DNA from: DASXKD01 sp963762735
Lineage (GTDB): Bacteria > Actinomycetota > Actinomycetes > Streptosporangiales > Streptosporangiaceae
DNA: 64,000 nt
Direction: 5' to 3'
Assembly (NCBI GenBank): GCA_963762735.1
Contig: CAVXMG010000005.1
Coordinates: 186,001-250,000, forward strand
The translations under genes were made by a program, and so were the position numbers. The notes under the pieces are model-generated. The model had not been told where the DNA came from and ran no database searches. It saw nothing but the letters and a program-made list of their open reading frames with translations. Positions 1 through 7,886 of the stretch are shown piece after piece (position 1 is the stretch's first letter; every line of letters starts with the position of its first letter).

Positions 1-428
1 GCCTGCCAGAAACCGACATTGTCCGGCGGCAGGTAGAGGTCGCGGGTCTGCCGGTGAAATTCATCGACGGCCGGCTCCGGCCGTTGAGGTTCCCAGTTCC
101 CGTAGAACCGCCAGCCATGCACCACGGCGATGCCGCGGCCCACGTTGCGCAGGGACATGGTCAGGTAGATCACGTCGCCGTCGGCCTGCAGCGCGGCACG
201 GCCGCCCGGTATATGGAGCCACTTGCCGTCGCCGAACATCACCTTCTGCGTTTCGTCCTGCAGGCGGGACGGCACGAGCAGCGGGCGCAGCCCGACAAGC
301 AGGGACTGTTCCGCGGCCCGCGCGGCACGGTTGGCGGACCGGACCGAGGCGAACGTCGCCACCGCGAGGACCAGCGTCCCGAGGGCGGTCGCCAGCGAGG
401 CGACCGACGCCCAGTCCGAGGAGTTCAC
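1..428 (-). CDS. Membrane-anchored hypothetical protein, C-terminus cut by window edge
   Basis: The minus strand is open from a GTG at 428 to the window edge, about 142 codons. The N-terminus reads MNSSDWASVASLATALGTLV and continues as one hydrophobic segment (about residues 8-27), followed by a short basic/alanine-rich stretch and a soluble domain with a PLLVPS motif and several Trp/Tyr residues. This is the layout of small actinobacterial proteins with one N-terminal membrane helix and a cytosolic or external beta domain. I do not recognise the family. No clear Shine-Dalgarno precedes the GTG, so the start is provisional. It is divergent from the CYTH/CHAD gene, and the 216 bp between them should hold both promoters. 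Confidence 0.6.
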   Translation of the reverse strand, partial: MNSSDWASVASLATALGTLVLAVATFASVRSANRAARAAEQSLLVGLRPLLVPSRLQDETQKVMFGDGKWLHIPGGRAALQADGDVIYLTMSLRNVGRGIAVVHGWRFYGNWEPQRPEPAVDEFHRQTRDLYLPPDNVGFWQ

Positions 429-644
429 GGACTGCAGACTATTGCACGGCGGTGGCCATGCCGGCGCAAGCACGGGCCCGCTTACCCGGCGGGTGCGGGC
501 CGGCCGAAATGGCGCAGAACCGGAAATAGCCCCCTAGGATGGGCGTCTGCTGGCATTTACACTTACGCCAGCGGAGCCGGCCGGCCAGTGCTGTCCTCGC
601 GATTCCGCGGGTATGTACGCGGAAGTCTCGGGCGGAGGTTAACA

Positions 645-2195
645 GTGAGTGCCTGCTCTCCCAACTTCACGTATACGGACGGCGAACGACCCGTGCCTGT
701 AGCCGTGCGGGACGCGCTGGCACCACGCTTCTCCGTCGTGCCTGCTACCAGGGCACGCACCCTGCGGCGCACCTGGCTGGACACCTTCGACTGGCGGCTG
801 TACCGGGCCGGCCTCACCCTGGAATGCGTGGCCGGCCACGGGCCTGCCAAGCTCGTGCTGAGCGGCACGGCAGGCGAGCACATCACCGCGACGCTGAACG
901 GGACCCGGTGGCCGGTCCTCGCCGAGGGCCTCCCCCGCGGCCCGCTTCAGGACCGCCTCAAGGGCCTGACCTCGGTCCGGGCGCTGCTGCCCGCCGCCAA
1001 GGCCGCGAGCACTGTCTCGGAGTTCCGGCTGTGCAACACCGACGACAAGACCGTCGCCTGGCTCACCGTGGACCTGCTGCACCCGGCCCAGCCCTCTGCC
1101 GGGGACCCGCCCGCGCGGCTCAGCCTCACCGCGGTGCGCGGCTACCAGGCACAGGCAGACCGGATCGCGCAGAGCCTGGCCGCGCAGCCCGGCATGTTCC
1201 GCGGGGCGCCGCCGCCGCTGGATGCGGTGCTGGCCACCGCAGGCCGCACGCCCGGCGAGTACACCAACAAGGTCGATGTGGAACTGTCGGCCACGATGCC
1301 CGCCCGGGCGGCGCTCGCCGCCGTGCTGCTGCGACTGCTCGACACCCTGGAGGCGAACGTCGCGGGCACGATCCGCGACATCGACACCGAGTTCCTGCAC
1401 GACCTGCGGGTCGCGGTACGGCGGACCAGGACCGCACTGAAGCTCGGCGCCGCCCTGCTGCCGGGCGGCCTGGCCGCCGAGTACCGGCCCGAGTTCAAGT
1501 GGCTGGGCGATCTCACCACGCCTACCCGCGATCTCGACGTCCACCTGCTTGGCTTCGCCGCCGCGGCGGCCGGGCTGACCTCCGCCGACCCGGCCGACCT
1601 GGCACCGTTCCACGACTACCTCACCCAGCGGCGCATCACCGAGCAGCGCCGGCTGGCCCGCGCCCTGCGCTCGGCCCACTTCACCACGCTGACCGCCACC
1701 TGGCGCAGCACGCTGACCGCCCTGCCGCCCCCGCGCCGTGGCCCGGACGCGGCGCACGCCGCCGCCAGGATCATCGGCGGCGCGCACCGGCGCGTCCTTG
1801 CCCGGGGCGGCGCCATCGGTCCCGACTCCCCCCCTGAGCAGCTCCATGACCTGCGCAAACGGTGCAAGGAGCTGCGGTACGCGCTGGAGTTCTTCGCCTC
1901 TCTGCACGACCTGCCCGCGCATCGGGGTGCGGTACGTGAGCTCAAGGGCTTGCAGGACTGCCTGGGCACCTACCAGGATTGCGAGGTGCAGCAGCAGGAG
2001 ATCCGGGCGATCGCGGCCGACCTGCTCGCCTCCGGCGTCCCGGCCAGCGCGCTGCTGGCCATGGGAGACCTGGCGTCCCACGTCGGCCAGCGGGAACGCC
2101 GGGCCCGCAGCGAGTTCTACAGCCGGTTCGCCGCGTTCGCCAGCCCCCAGGCGCAGGCACGGTTCGAGGTGCTCACCGCGAGCGCGCACTCATGA
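645..2195 (+). CDS. CYTH and CHAD domain protein
   Basis: 516 residues. The GTG at 645 follows GGAGG at 634-638 with a 6-nt spacer, so the longer upstream reading frame is not used. Residues about 20-200 form a degenerate CYTH (triphosphate tunnel) domain with the typical WLDTFDWRLYRAGL strand. I do not see the N-terminal ExExK metal/phosphate motif, so enzymatic activity is doubtful. Residues about 240-500 are a CHAD domain: helices rich in conserved His, Arg and Lys, with DLRVAVRRTR near residue 252 and LHDLRKRCKELRYALEFF near residue 398. CHAD domains are known to bind polyphosphate. The inferred role is polyphosphate binding rather than catalysis. The stop overlaps the start of the ParA-like gene by 4 nt, indicating translational coupling. 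Confidence 0.9.
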   Translation: MSACSPNFTYTDGERPVPVAVRDALAPRFSVVPATRARTLRRTWLDTFDWRLYRAGLTLECVAGHGPAKLVLSGTAGEHITATLNGTRWPVLAEGLPRGPLQDRLKGLTSVRALLPAAKAASTVSEFRLCNTDDKTVAWLTVDLLHPAQPSAGDPPARLSLTAVRGYQAQADRIAQSLAAQPGMFRGAPPPLDAVLATAGRTPGEYTNKVDVELSATMPARAALAAVLLRLLDTLEANVAGTIRDIDTEFLHDLRVAVRRTRTALKLGAALLPGGLAAEYRPEFKWLGDLTTPTRDLDVHLLGFAAAAAGLTSADPADLAPFHDYLTQRRITEQRRLARALRSAHFTTLTATWRSTLTALPPPRRGPDAAHAAARIIGGAHRRVLARGGAIGPDSPPEQLHDLRKRCKELRYALEFFASLHDLPAHRGAVRELKGLQDCLGTYQDCEVQQQEIRAIAADLLASGVPASALLAMGDLASHVGQRERRARSEFYSRFAAFASPQAQARFEVLTASAHS

Positions 2196-2935
2196 AGATC
2201 GTCGCCACCTACAACATCAAGGGCGGGGTGGGCAAGACGGCCGCCGCCGTCAACCTCAGCTACCTGGCAGCCAAGGACGGACAGCGGGTGCTGCTTGCCG
2301 ACCTGGATCCACAGGCGGCAGCCAGCTTCCTGTTCCGGGTGCGGCCCCGGGTAAAGGGCGGCGGCACGGCCCTGGTCCGTGGCAGCAGGGATCTGGACAA
2401 GGCGATCAAGGGCACCGACTTCGACGGCCTCGACCTGCTCCCGGCCGACTTCACGTTCCGGAACCTCGACCTGATCCTGGACACCACCAAGAAGCCCACG
2501 CAGCGGCTGGCGCGCCTGCTCCGGCCGCTGCGCACGTCCTACGACGTGGTCTTCCTCGACTGCCCCCCGGGCATCTCGCTGTTGTCCGAGGCCGTGCTGC
2601 ATGCCGCCGACCTGGTGCTGGCCCCGATCATCCCGACCACGCTGTCGCTGCGCACCCTGGATCAGCTCACCGAGTTCATCAGCGGCCTGGACGGGCACCG
2701 GCCCGCGCTCCTCGCGTTCTGCTCGATGATCGACCGCCGCAAGCGACTGCACAAGGAAATCGCGGAACGGCTGCCGACCGAGCGCGACGACGTCGCGGTC
2801 ACCGCGATCCCCGCGCTGTCAGTGATCGAGCAAATGGCGGTGCGGCGGGCGCCGGTGACCGCCTTCGCTCCGCGCAGTGCGGCATCCCGCGGCTATGCCG
2901 AGCTCTGGGCGGAGGTACGTGCCCTGCTGTCCTGA
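2192..2935 (+). CDS. ParA/MinD-family ATPase
   Basis: 247 residues. It starts at an ATG overlapping the CYTH/CHAD stop (ATGA). The deviant Walker A KGGVGKT lies at residues 10-16, the switch/Walker B strand VVFLDCPPG near residue 118, and a DLDPQAAAS motif follows strand 2, all standard for ParA/Soj ATPases that oligomerise on DNA or surfaces. No ParB gene or parS-like palindrome is nearby, so this is an orphan ParA rather than a chromosome-partition locus. Coupling to a CHAD protein suggests a role in positioning a polyphosphate-related cargo, which is inference from context only. Confidence 0.9.
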   Translation: MKIVATYNIKGGVGKTAAAVNLSYLAAKDGQRVLLADLDPQAAASFLFRVRPRVKGGGTALVRGSRDLDKAIKGTDFDGLDLLPADFTFRNLDLILDTTKKPTQRLARLLRPLRTSYDVVFLDCPPGISLLSEAVLHAADLVLAPIIPTTLSLRTLDQLTEFISGLDGHRPALLAFCSMIDRRKRLHKEIAERLPTERDDVAVTAIPALSVIEQMAVRRAPVTAFAPRSAASRGYAELWAEVRALLS

Positions 2936-3087
2936 CCGGGCCCTCTCAGCCCAGACGGGCGACCCCCTGGTGCCGCGCGCGCCAGGGCGTTCGTGAGAAT
3001 CACATTTGCGCTTTATCACCGAATACCGGGCTTCAACCCCGGCCGGCAGAGCATGCTAGAACCGAAAGAGCATGTAAGGGGGCACGT

Positions 3088-3591
3088 GTGAGCCGAAGGT
3101 TGCTCCGGCTGGAGATGCCCGTCTTCCCGGATCGGCGCATGTTCCGGCTGCATGATGCCACCGTGGACCCGGACGGGCCGGGAAGCCCGGCACCGCCTGA
3201 CGGGGCGCTGATCAGCGTGACCCGCGAGCAGATGTGGGTGGCCAGCCTCCAGGAGATCGTCAGCGCGCAGCTTCTGTTCGAGGAGTGGGACTCCGCCCCG
3301 CCGCCGTTCGGCGAGAAGTGGGAGGACGAGGCCAAGGCCGTCCTGTACCTGCGCGGCGCGGTGAGCATCGACATGGGACCGGCGGGCAAGGCCGTGGAGA
3401 GCCTCAAGCTGGCAGGCGGCGTCGGCGACTATGTGGTCCGCGTGTTCGCGCGCAACCGCAGCGAGGTGCCCCGCCGCTACCGTGACCTGTTCCGGCGCGG
3501 CCTCGACCCGCTCAGCGACGAGTTCGAGCAGGCTCGCAGGACCCTGGACGGGCTCGAGCAGTACCTGATCCAGATCTGGCGCGAATCGTAG
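3088..3591 (+). CDS. Conserved hypothetical protein, 167 aa
   Basis: The GTG at 3088 has an AAGGGGG ribosome binding site at 3076-3082. The protein begins MSRRLLRLEMPVFPDRRMFR and has a mixed charged, soluble composition with no signal peptide or membrane helix. A central EEWDSAPPPFGEKWEDEAKA stretch and a C-terminal helix ending LEQYLIQIWRES are visible. It lies 152 bp downstream of the ParA-like gene, so it is probably a separate transcript. I do not recognise the family. Confidence 0.75.
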   Translation: MSRRLLRLEMPVFPDRRMFRLHDATVDPDGPGSPAPPDGALISVTREQMWVASLQEIVSAQLLFEEWDSAPPPFGEKWEDEAKAVLYLRGAVSIDMGPAGKAVESLKLAGGVGDYVVRVFARNRSEVPRRYRDLFRRGLDPLSDEFEQARRTLDGLEQYLIQIWRES

Positions 3592-3623
3592 GCCGGGCCC
3601 GGGGGCGCCGGCGGCGGTCGTGC

Positions 3624-3959
3624 TCAGCGCTGCCGGGGCGGGCTCATCACCGGGTGCTGCAGCACCGTGTGCGGCGCGGACGATGCCGCCGGGTGGCCCG
3701 CTGGCCGCCCCAGCGGAGCCGCGCGCAGCGCCACGAGCGCGTAGATCACGACGGGCAGCACGGTGAGCATGATCACGGCGGCCAGCGACGCCACCGTCAG
3801 CACCCGCGGCGAACGGCGCCGCGCGCCGGGCACGCGGAGCAGCCCGGCGCGGCCGGGGCGGGAGAACATGGTCAGGCAGGCGGCAAGCACCGGCTCGGAG
3901 CGTTCCAGCTCCTGCTCGATTTCCGCGAGGATGCGCTGCTCCTCCATGGACAGTGCCAT
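3624..3959 (-). CDS. DUF3040 family membrane protein
   Basis: 111 residues from ATG 3959, preceded by GGAGG with a 7-nt spacer. A start five codons further upstream is possible but places the SD wrongly. The N-terminus MALSMEEQRILAEIEQELER is the diagnostic DUF3040 motif, usually written M(P)LSxxEQRxLxxIE. One hydrophobic segment (VLTVASLAAVIMLTVLPVVI) follows, then a Pro/His-rich tail. DUF3040 proteins are small actinobacterial membrane proteins of unknown function. It is convergent with the gene at 3088. Confidence 0.85.
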   Translation of the reverse strand: MALSMEEQRILAEIEQELERSEPVLAACLTMFSRPGRAGLLRVPGARRRSPRVLTVASLAAVIMLTVLPVVIYALVALRAAPLGRPAGHPAASSAPHTVLQHPVMSPPRQR

Positions 3960-4111
3960 GGGCGCCACCTCCACACCCTGCGGTCCTTTACCTACCGACT
4001 GGCTTGTATTGCCCTGTTTCCCACGGTATCCCCCTCGGCAAGATTTTTAGCCCTGGTAGGCCACCCCAATAGTGGTGGTGTTCGGCCGCGCCGATCGGTG
4101 GCCGCCGGCTA

Positions 4112-4150
4112 GAACTGGTGTTTGACTGACTAGAACGAGTGTTCTAAGTT
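4112..4150 (+). promoter_or_regulatory. LexA-type (SOS) operator inside a sigma-A-like promoter
   Basis: A perfect palindrome TAGAACGAGTGTTCTA (4131-4146) contains GAAC-N4-GTTC, the core of the actinobacterial SOS box. It lies between a -35-like TTGACT (4122-4127) and a -10-like TAAGTT (4145-4150), exactly 17 bp apart. A weaker second box, GAAC-TGGT-GTTT (4112-4123), sits 21 bp upstream, two helical turns away. The ATG of the radical SAM gene (4158) is only 8 nt beyond the -10, so the transcript is probably leaderless. Confidence 0.75.
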
Positions 4151-4157
4151 CTTTGCT

Positions 4158-5229
4158 ATGCGGTGGGATGCGCTACGTGCCGGTTCGCCGGACGAGGGAT
4201 CGTCACCGGCACAGCCTGCGCCGATGTTGTTCGAGCAGCGCGCGGTGACCCGGACATTCGACACGCCGGCCTTCAGGGGCATGACGTTCTTCGAGGTACA
4301 GGCCCGGTCGATCATCAACCGGGTACCCGACGCCTCCCGCGTCCCGTTCCGCTGGACTATTAATCCCTATCGTGGATGTAGCCATTCGTGTGTCTACTGC
4401 TACGCCAGGAAGTCGCACACCTACCTGGACCTGGATTCGGGCCACGACTTCGACTCCAAGATCGTGGTCAAGGTCAACGCGCCTGACCTGGTGCGCAAGG
4501 AGCTGGCCGCGGCGCGGTGGCGCGGCGAGCACATCGCCATGGGCACGAACGTGGACTGCTACCAGCGGGCCGAGGGACGCTACCGGCTCATGCCGGGCAT
4601 CCTCGCCGCACTGCGCGACGTGGCCAACCCGTTCTCGATCCTTACCAAGGGCACGCTGATCCTGCGGGACCTCGACCTGATCTGCGAGGCAGCCGAAGTG
4701 ACCGACGTCGGGCTCGCGGTGTCCGCAGGATGTGCGGACACCGAGCTGTGGCGGGAACTGGAGCCGGGGGCGCCGAGCCCGCAGCGGCGGCTGGAGGTGT
4801 GTGCCGCGTTCACCGCCGCCGGGCTGCCCTGCGCGGTGCTGATGGGCCCGGTCGTGCCGTTCCTGTCCGATTCCCCGGCGCAGCTCGAGAACACCGTGCG
4901 GCAGATCGCGCAGGCCGGGGCGGCCTCGGTCACGCCGATCGTGCTGCACCTGCGCACCGGGGCGCGGGAGTGGTTCTTCCGCTGGCTTGGTGAGGCCCAC
5001 CCGGAGCCTGGTGCCCCGCTACCGCGCACTCTACGGCCGCGGCGCCTACGCTCCCGCGGCCTACCAGAAGCAGGTGACCGAGCAGGTCAAGGAGCTGGCC
5101 AGGCGCCACGGCGTCGGGCGCGGCGCGCCCGGCAGCGGGCGGCGCGGCAGGCCGCGGCGCTTCGCACCACCCGCCCAGAGGCGAGCGGACCTCCAGACCG
5201 CCACGCCGCAGCAGCTCACGCTGCTCTAG
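4158..5229 (+). pseudogene. Rv2578c-type radical SAM protein (one frameshift)
   Basis: The N-terminal part (4158 to about 5006) holds the radical SAM 4Fe-4S motif CSHSCVYC, with cysteines at residues 74, 78 and 81. It also has the family landmarks PFRWTINPYRGC, GTNVDCYQRAEGRYRLMPGI and FSILTKGTL. The C-terminal part (from 5008) reads LVPRYRALYGRGAYAPAAY in the next frame. Removing one C at 5007-5008 joins the halves into about 356 residues, close to the size of Mycobacterium Rv2578c. The family has been labelled spore photoproduct lyase-like, but its reaction is not established. The upstream SOS box suggests induction by DNA damage. The frameshift may be a sequencing error, since both halves are fully conserved. 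Confidence 0.8.
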
Positions 5230-5261
5230 CTCGGCGCCGTGGATTCCAGCAGGCCGCTCCC

Positions 5262-5529
5262 CAGGGCTCCGCCGGGTCGCCTCCCCCGGGCCAACAGGGC
5301 CAAGGCCCCCGCGACGAAGTCGCAGGGGCCGCAGGCCACCCGGGGGCTCCGGGGGGTCGCTCCCCCGGGCTAGCAGGGCCAAGGCCCCCGCGACGAAGTC
5401 GCACGGGACCGCAGGCCACCGGGGGGCTCCGGGGGGTCGCTCCCCCGGGCTAACAGGGCCAAGGCCCCCGTGACGAAGTCGAACGGGGCCGCAGGCCACC
5501 GGGGGGCTCCGGGGGGTCGCTCCCCCGGG
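5262..5529 (-). repeat. Tandem array (3+ units) of an 80-bp GC-rich repeat
   Basis: Three nearly identical units of 80 bp plus a degenerate fourth. Each contains GGGGGAGCGACCCCCCGG and GACTTCGTCGCGGGGGCC read on the minus strand. Both segments are self-complementary and would form strong hairpins. The array lies between two convergent genes, and its CTAG begins in the TAG stop codon of the rhodanese gene. Related copies occur near 13,448, 15,551, 21,053 and 23,397. Confidence 0.85.
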
Positions 5530-5934
5530 CTAGCACTGCACGACCGGCAGGCCAGCCCGCTGCCAGGCACGGAAGCCGCCCGCCAGGTCGGTCGCCCCGG
5601 CCACGCCGAGGTCCTGCAAGGACGCCGCCGCCAGGCTGGACGTATAGCCCTCGACGCACATCACGATCACGCGCAGGTCGTAGCGGGCCTGCGGCAGCCG
5701 GGCCGGCGACCGCGGGTCGAACCGCCATTCGAGCACGTTGCGCTCCACGTGCAGGGCGCCTGGCACCAGGCCCTGCTCGGCACGCTGCGCCTGCGACCTG
5801 ATGTCCACAAGCAGCGCGCCTGCCCTCATCGCCTCGCTGGCATCCCGCGGCCCCAGCCGCCGCAGGCGGACCCTGGCCTCGCCGAGGATCTCGTCGATGG
5901 AGCGGGCCGCGCCCCCGCATGCGCCCGCTACCAC
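5530..5934 (-). CDS. Rhodanese-like domain protein
   Basis: 134 residues from GTG 5934, which overlaps the stop of the cysteine dioxygenase gene by 7 nt. Single rhodanese fold: LLVDIRSQAQRAEQGLVPGA at the front, then VIVMCVEGYTSSLAAASLQD carrying the active-site loop Cys-Val-Glu-Gly-Tyr, and a C-terminal DLAGGFRAWQRAGLPV. The catalytic Cys is present. Rhodaneses transfer sulfane sulfur; coupling to cysteine dioxygenase suggests a joint role in sulfur-amino-acid breakdown or persulfide handling. The stop codon is formed by the first bases of the GC-rich repeat. Confidence 0.88.
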   Translation of the reverse strand: MVAGACGGAARSIDEILGEARVRLRRLGPRDASEAMRAGALLVDIRSQAQRAEQGLVPGALHVERNVLEWRFDPRSPARLPQARYDLRVIVMCVEGYTSSLAAASLQDLGVAGATDLAGGFRAWQRAGLPVVQC

Positions 5935-6401
5935 CGGATCGCCGTTTCCATGGTGACGCGCTCCAGCCCACCTGGCCCGAATTCGAAGCGGCGCATGCTG
6001 GTCAGCGGGGGCGAGTAGGCGTGCACGCTCACCGCGGGCTGCACTGAGGCATTGATCACATCGTGGATGTACCAGGGACCGAACGATCTCACCTCGCCAC
6101 GGGGCACCGCGGCCGACGGGCCCGGGCGCCGGCCAGGCGCGGTCCGCTCCCGCAGGGCGCCGCGCGCCACCGTGAAGGCACCGGAGGACTCGCCATGGTC
6201 GTGGAAGCCGGTCCGCTGCCCGGGCAGCCAGCTCAGCAGCCACACCTCATGGTCGTCGTCCAAGGTCAGCCGGTGGTACCAGCGCCGGTCGAGGTCGTAC
6301 CGGACAAGGCTGAGCCATTCGTGCTCGCTCGCGGCCACGCCCTGGACTATCTGCCGCAGCCGGGCCTGGCTCAGCGCTGAACTGGCCGTGCGCACTATCA
6401 T
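5928..6401 (-). CDS. Cysteine dioxygenase type I family
   Basis: 157 residues from ATG 6401. The AGAAGG at 6402-6407 touches that ATG but sits 6 nt before the in-frame GTG at 6395, so the true start may be two codons later. It is a cupin with the iron-binding set GFHDHGESSGAF (His67, His69) and WYIHDVIN (His113), the three-His site of cysteine dioxygenases that convert cysteine to cysteine sulfinate. It is about 157 aa, the short bacterial form. The stop overlaps the rhodanese start. It is divergent from the isochorismate synthase gene. Confidence 0.88.
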   Translation of the reverse strand: MIVRTASSALSQARLRQIVQGVAASEHEWLSLVRYDLDRRWYHRLTLDDDHEVWLLSWLPGQRTGFHDHGESSGAFTVARGALRERTAPGRRPGPSAAVPRGEVRSFGPWYIHDVINASVQPAVSVHAYSPPLTSMRRFEFGPGGLERVTMETAIRW

Positions 6402-6555
6402 CCTTCTAATCCGATCGTTTTTATAGGGATGAGGCTTGGCAGGACACTACCACAAGCCCCCCGCTCCTCACGGGCATCAGGGATCGAGTATTCCGGCCCG
6501 GATCACCCGTCCCGGGCGACACGGCAGTGCTGGCCGCCACGTAAAGTTGGCTGGC

Positions 6556-7866
6556 GTGGCACTCCCCCAGGGCACCGGCGGCCAGCGGGCGCCGGAACGG
6601 CTTGCCGCGCGCACTGTCGAGATTCCCGACCCCGGCGACCTGGTGGCATTGTTCCCGGAGCCGGCGGGCGTGGCCTGGATCCGGCACGGTGACGGCCTGG
6701 CCGGGTGGGGTGAGACGGCCCGGGTCACCCTCCCCGCGGGCGAGGACAGGTTCACCGCCGGCGAGAAGTGGCTCCGCGAGCTCTTCGACGGCACCGCGGT
6801 CGACGACCAGGTGGCCGAACCCGGCAGCGGGCCGGTGGCCTTCGGCAGCTTCACCTTCGACTCCACGTCCGACGGCTCGGTGCTCGTGGTGCCTGAGACG
6901 ATCATCGGCCGCCGCGACGGCAGGTCCTGGCTCACCACGATCCGCCCGCTGGCGGCCTCGGCCCCGCCACCGGCGGCACCGGCATTCTGGCTTCCGCGCG
7001 GTCCCGGGCAGCCATCCGCGCTGCTGACCGCTCCCGCGGAGATCCGGTGGCACGACGGGAGCCTGACCGCGCCGGAATGGCAGCGTGCGGTCGCCACCGC
7101 GGTGCAGCGCATCAAGGCCGGCCAGCTCAGCAAGGTGGTGCTCGCCCGCGACCTGTACGCGACCGCCGTCCGCGACCTCGACATCCGGGTCATCCTGCGG
7201 CGGCTCGCCGGCCGTTACCCCGACTGCTACACCTTCGCCTGCGCGAACCTGGTCGGCGCTACCCCTGAACTGCTGATCCGCCGCCAGGACGACGACGTCA
7301 GCTCGCTGGTGCTCGGCGGTACCGCGCCGCGTGGCCGGGACGCCGCCGAGGACGAAAGGCTGGGCGCCGCCCTGCTCGCCTCGGCCAAGGAGCGGGAGGA
7401 GCACGAGTACGCGGTGGTGGGGGTGCGGGCAGTGCTCGCCGCCCGCTGCGACCGGCTCAAGATGGACTCCGCCCCCTCGCTGCGGCGGTTCGCCAACGTG
7501 CAGCACCTCGCCACCTGGATCACCGGCCGGCTCGGCGGCGGGCAGGCAGCGAGCGAGCATTCCGTGCTGGCCCTGGCCGATGCCCTGCACTACACCCCCG
7601 CGGTGTGCGGGACCCCGGCCGAGCCGGCCATGGAGCTGATCCGCGACCTGGAGGCGATGGACCGCGGCCGGTACGCGGGACCTGTCGGCTGGGTGGATGC
7701 GCGCGGGAACGGGGAATGGGGCATCGCGCTGCGCTGTGCCCAGGTGGACGGCCGCCACGCCCGGCTGTTCGCCGGGTGCGGCATCGTGGCCGGCTCGGAC
7801 CCCGAGGCGGAGCTTGCCGAGACCCAGGCCAAGTTCGCTGCGATGCAGTTCGCGCTGGAAGCCTGA
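6556..7866 (+). CDS. menF: Isochorismate synthase (menaquinone type)
   Basis: About 436 residues; the GTG at 6556 is preferred over the longer frame, although no strong SD is visible. It belongs to the chorismate-binding family: SKVVLARDLYATAV, FACANLVGATPELLI, VLGGTAPRG, an EREEHEYAVVGVR helix, and the C-terminal GCGIVAGSDPEAELAETQAK. The enzyme converts chorismate to isochorismate, the entry step of classical menaquinone synthesis. menD, menC and menE follow directly, so the menaquinone role is favoured over siderophore or salicylate synthesis. Confidence 0.9.
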   Translation: MALPQGTGGQRAPERLAARTVEIPDPGDLVALFPEPAGVAWIRHGDGLAGWGETARVTLPAGEDRFTAGEKWLRELFDGTAVDDQVAEPGSGPVAFGSFTFDSTSDGSVLVVPETIIGRRDGRSWLTTIRPLAASAPPPAAPAFWLPRGPGQPSALLTAPAEIRWHDGSLTAPEWQRAVATAVQRIKAGQLSKVVLARDLYATAVRDLDIRVILRRLAGRYPDCYTFACANLVGATPELLIRRQDDDVSSLVLGGTAPRGRDAAEDERLGAALLASAKEREEHEYAVVGVRAVLAARCDRLKMDSAPSLRRFANVQHLATWITGRLGGGQAASEHSVLALADALHYTPAVCGTPAEPAMELIRDLEAMDRGRYAGPVGWVDARGNGEWGIALRCAQVDGRHARLFAGCGIVAGSDPEAELAETQAKFAAMQFALEA

Positions 7867-7886
7867 GGTCCGGCACTCCCCCGCCG

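Noticed and set aside
639..2189. Long minus-strand ORF opposite the CYTH/CHAD gene
   Set aside because: Low-complexity Gly/Arg/Gln product, a GC-rich shadow of a well-supported gene on the other strand.
5262..5529. Possible CRISPR array from regular 80-bp repeats
   Set aside because: Units are contiguous and identical across their whole length, with no unique spacers and no cas genes nearby.
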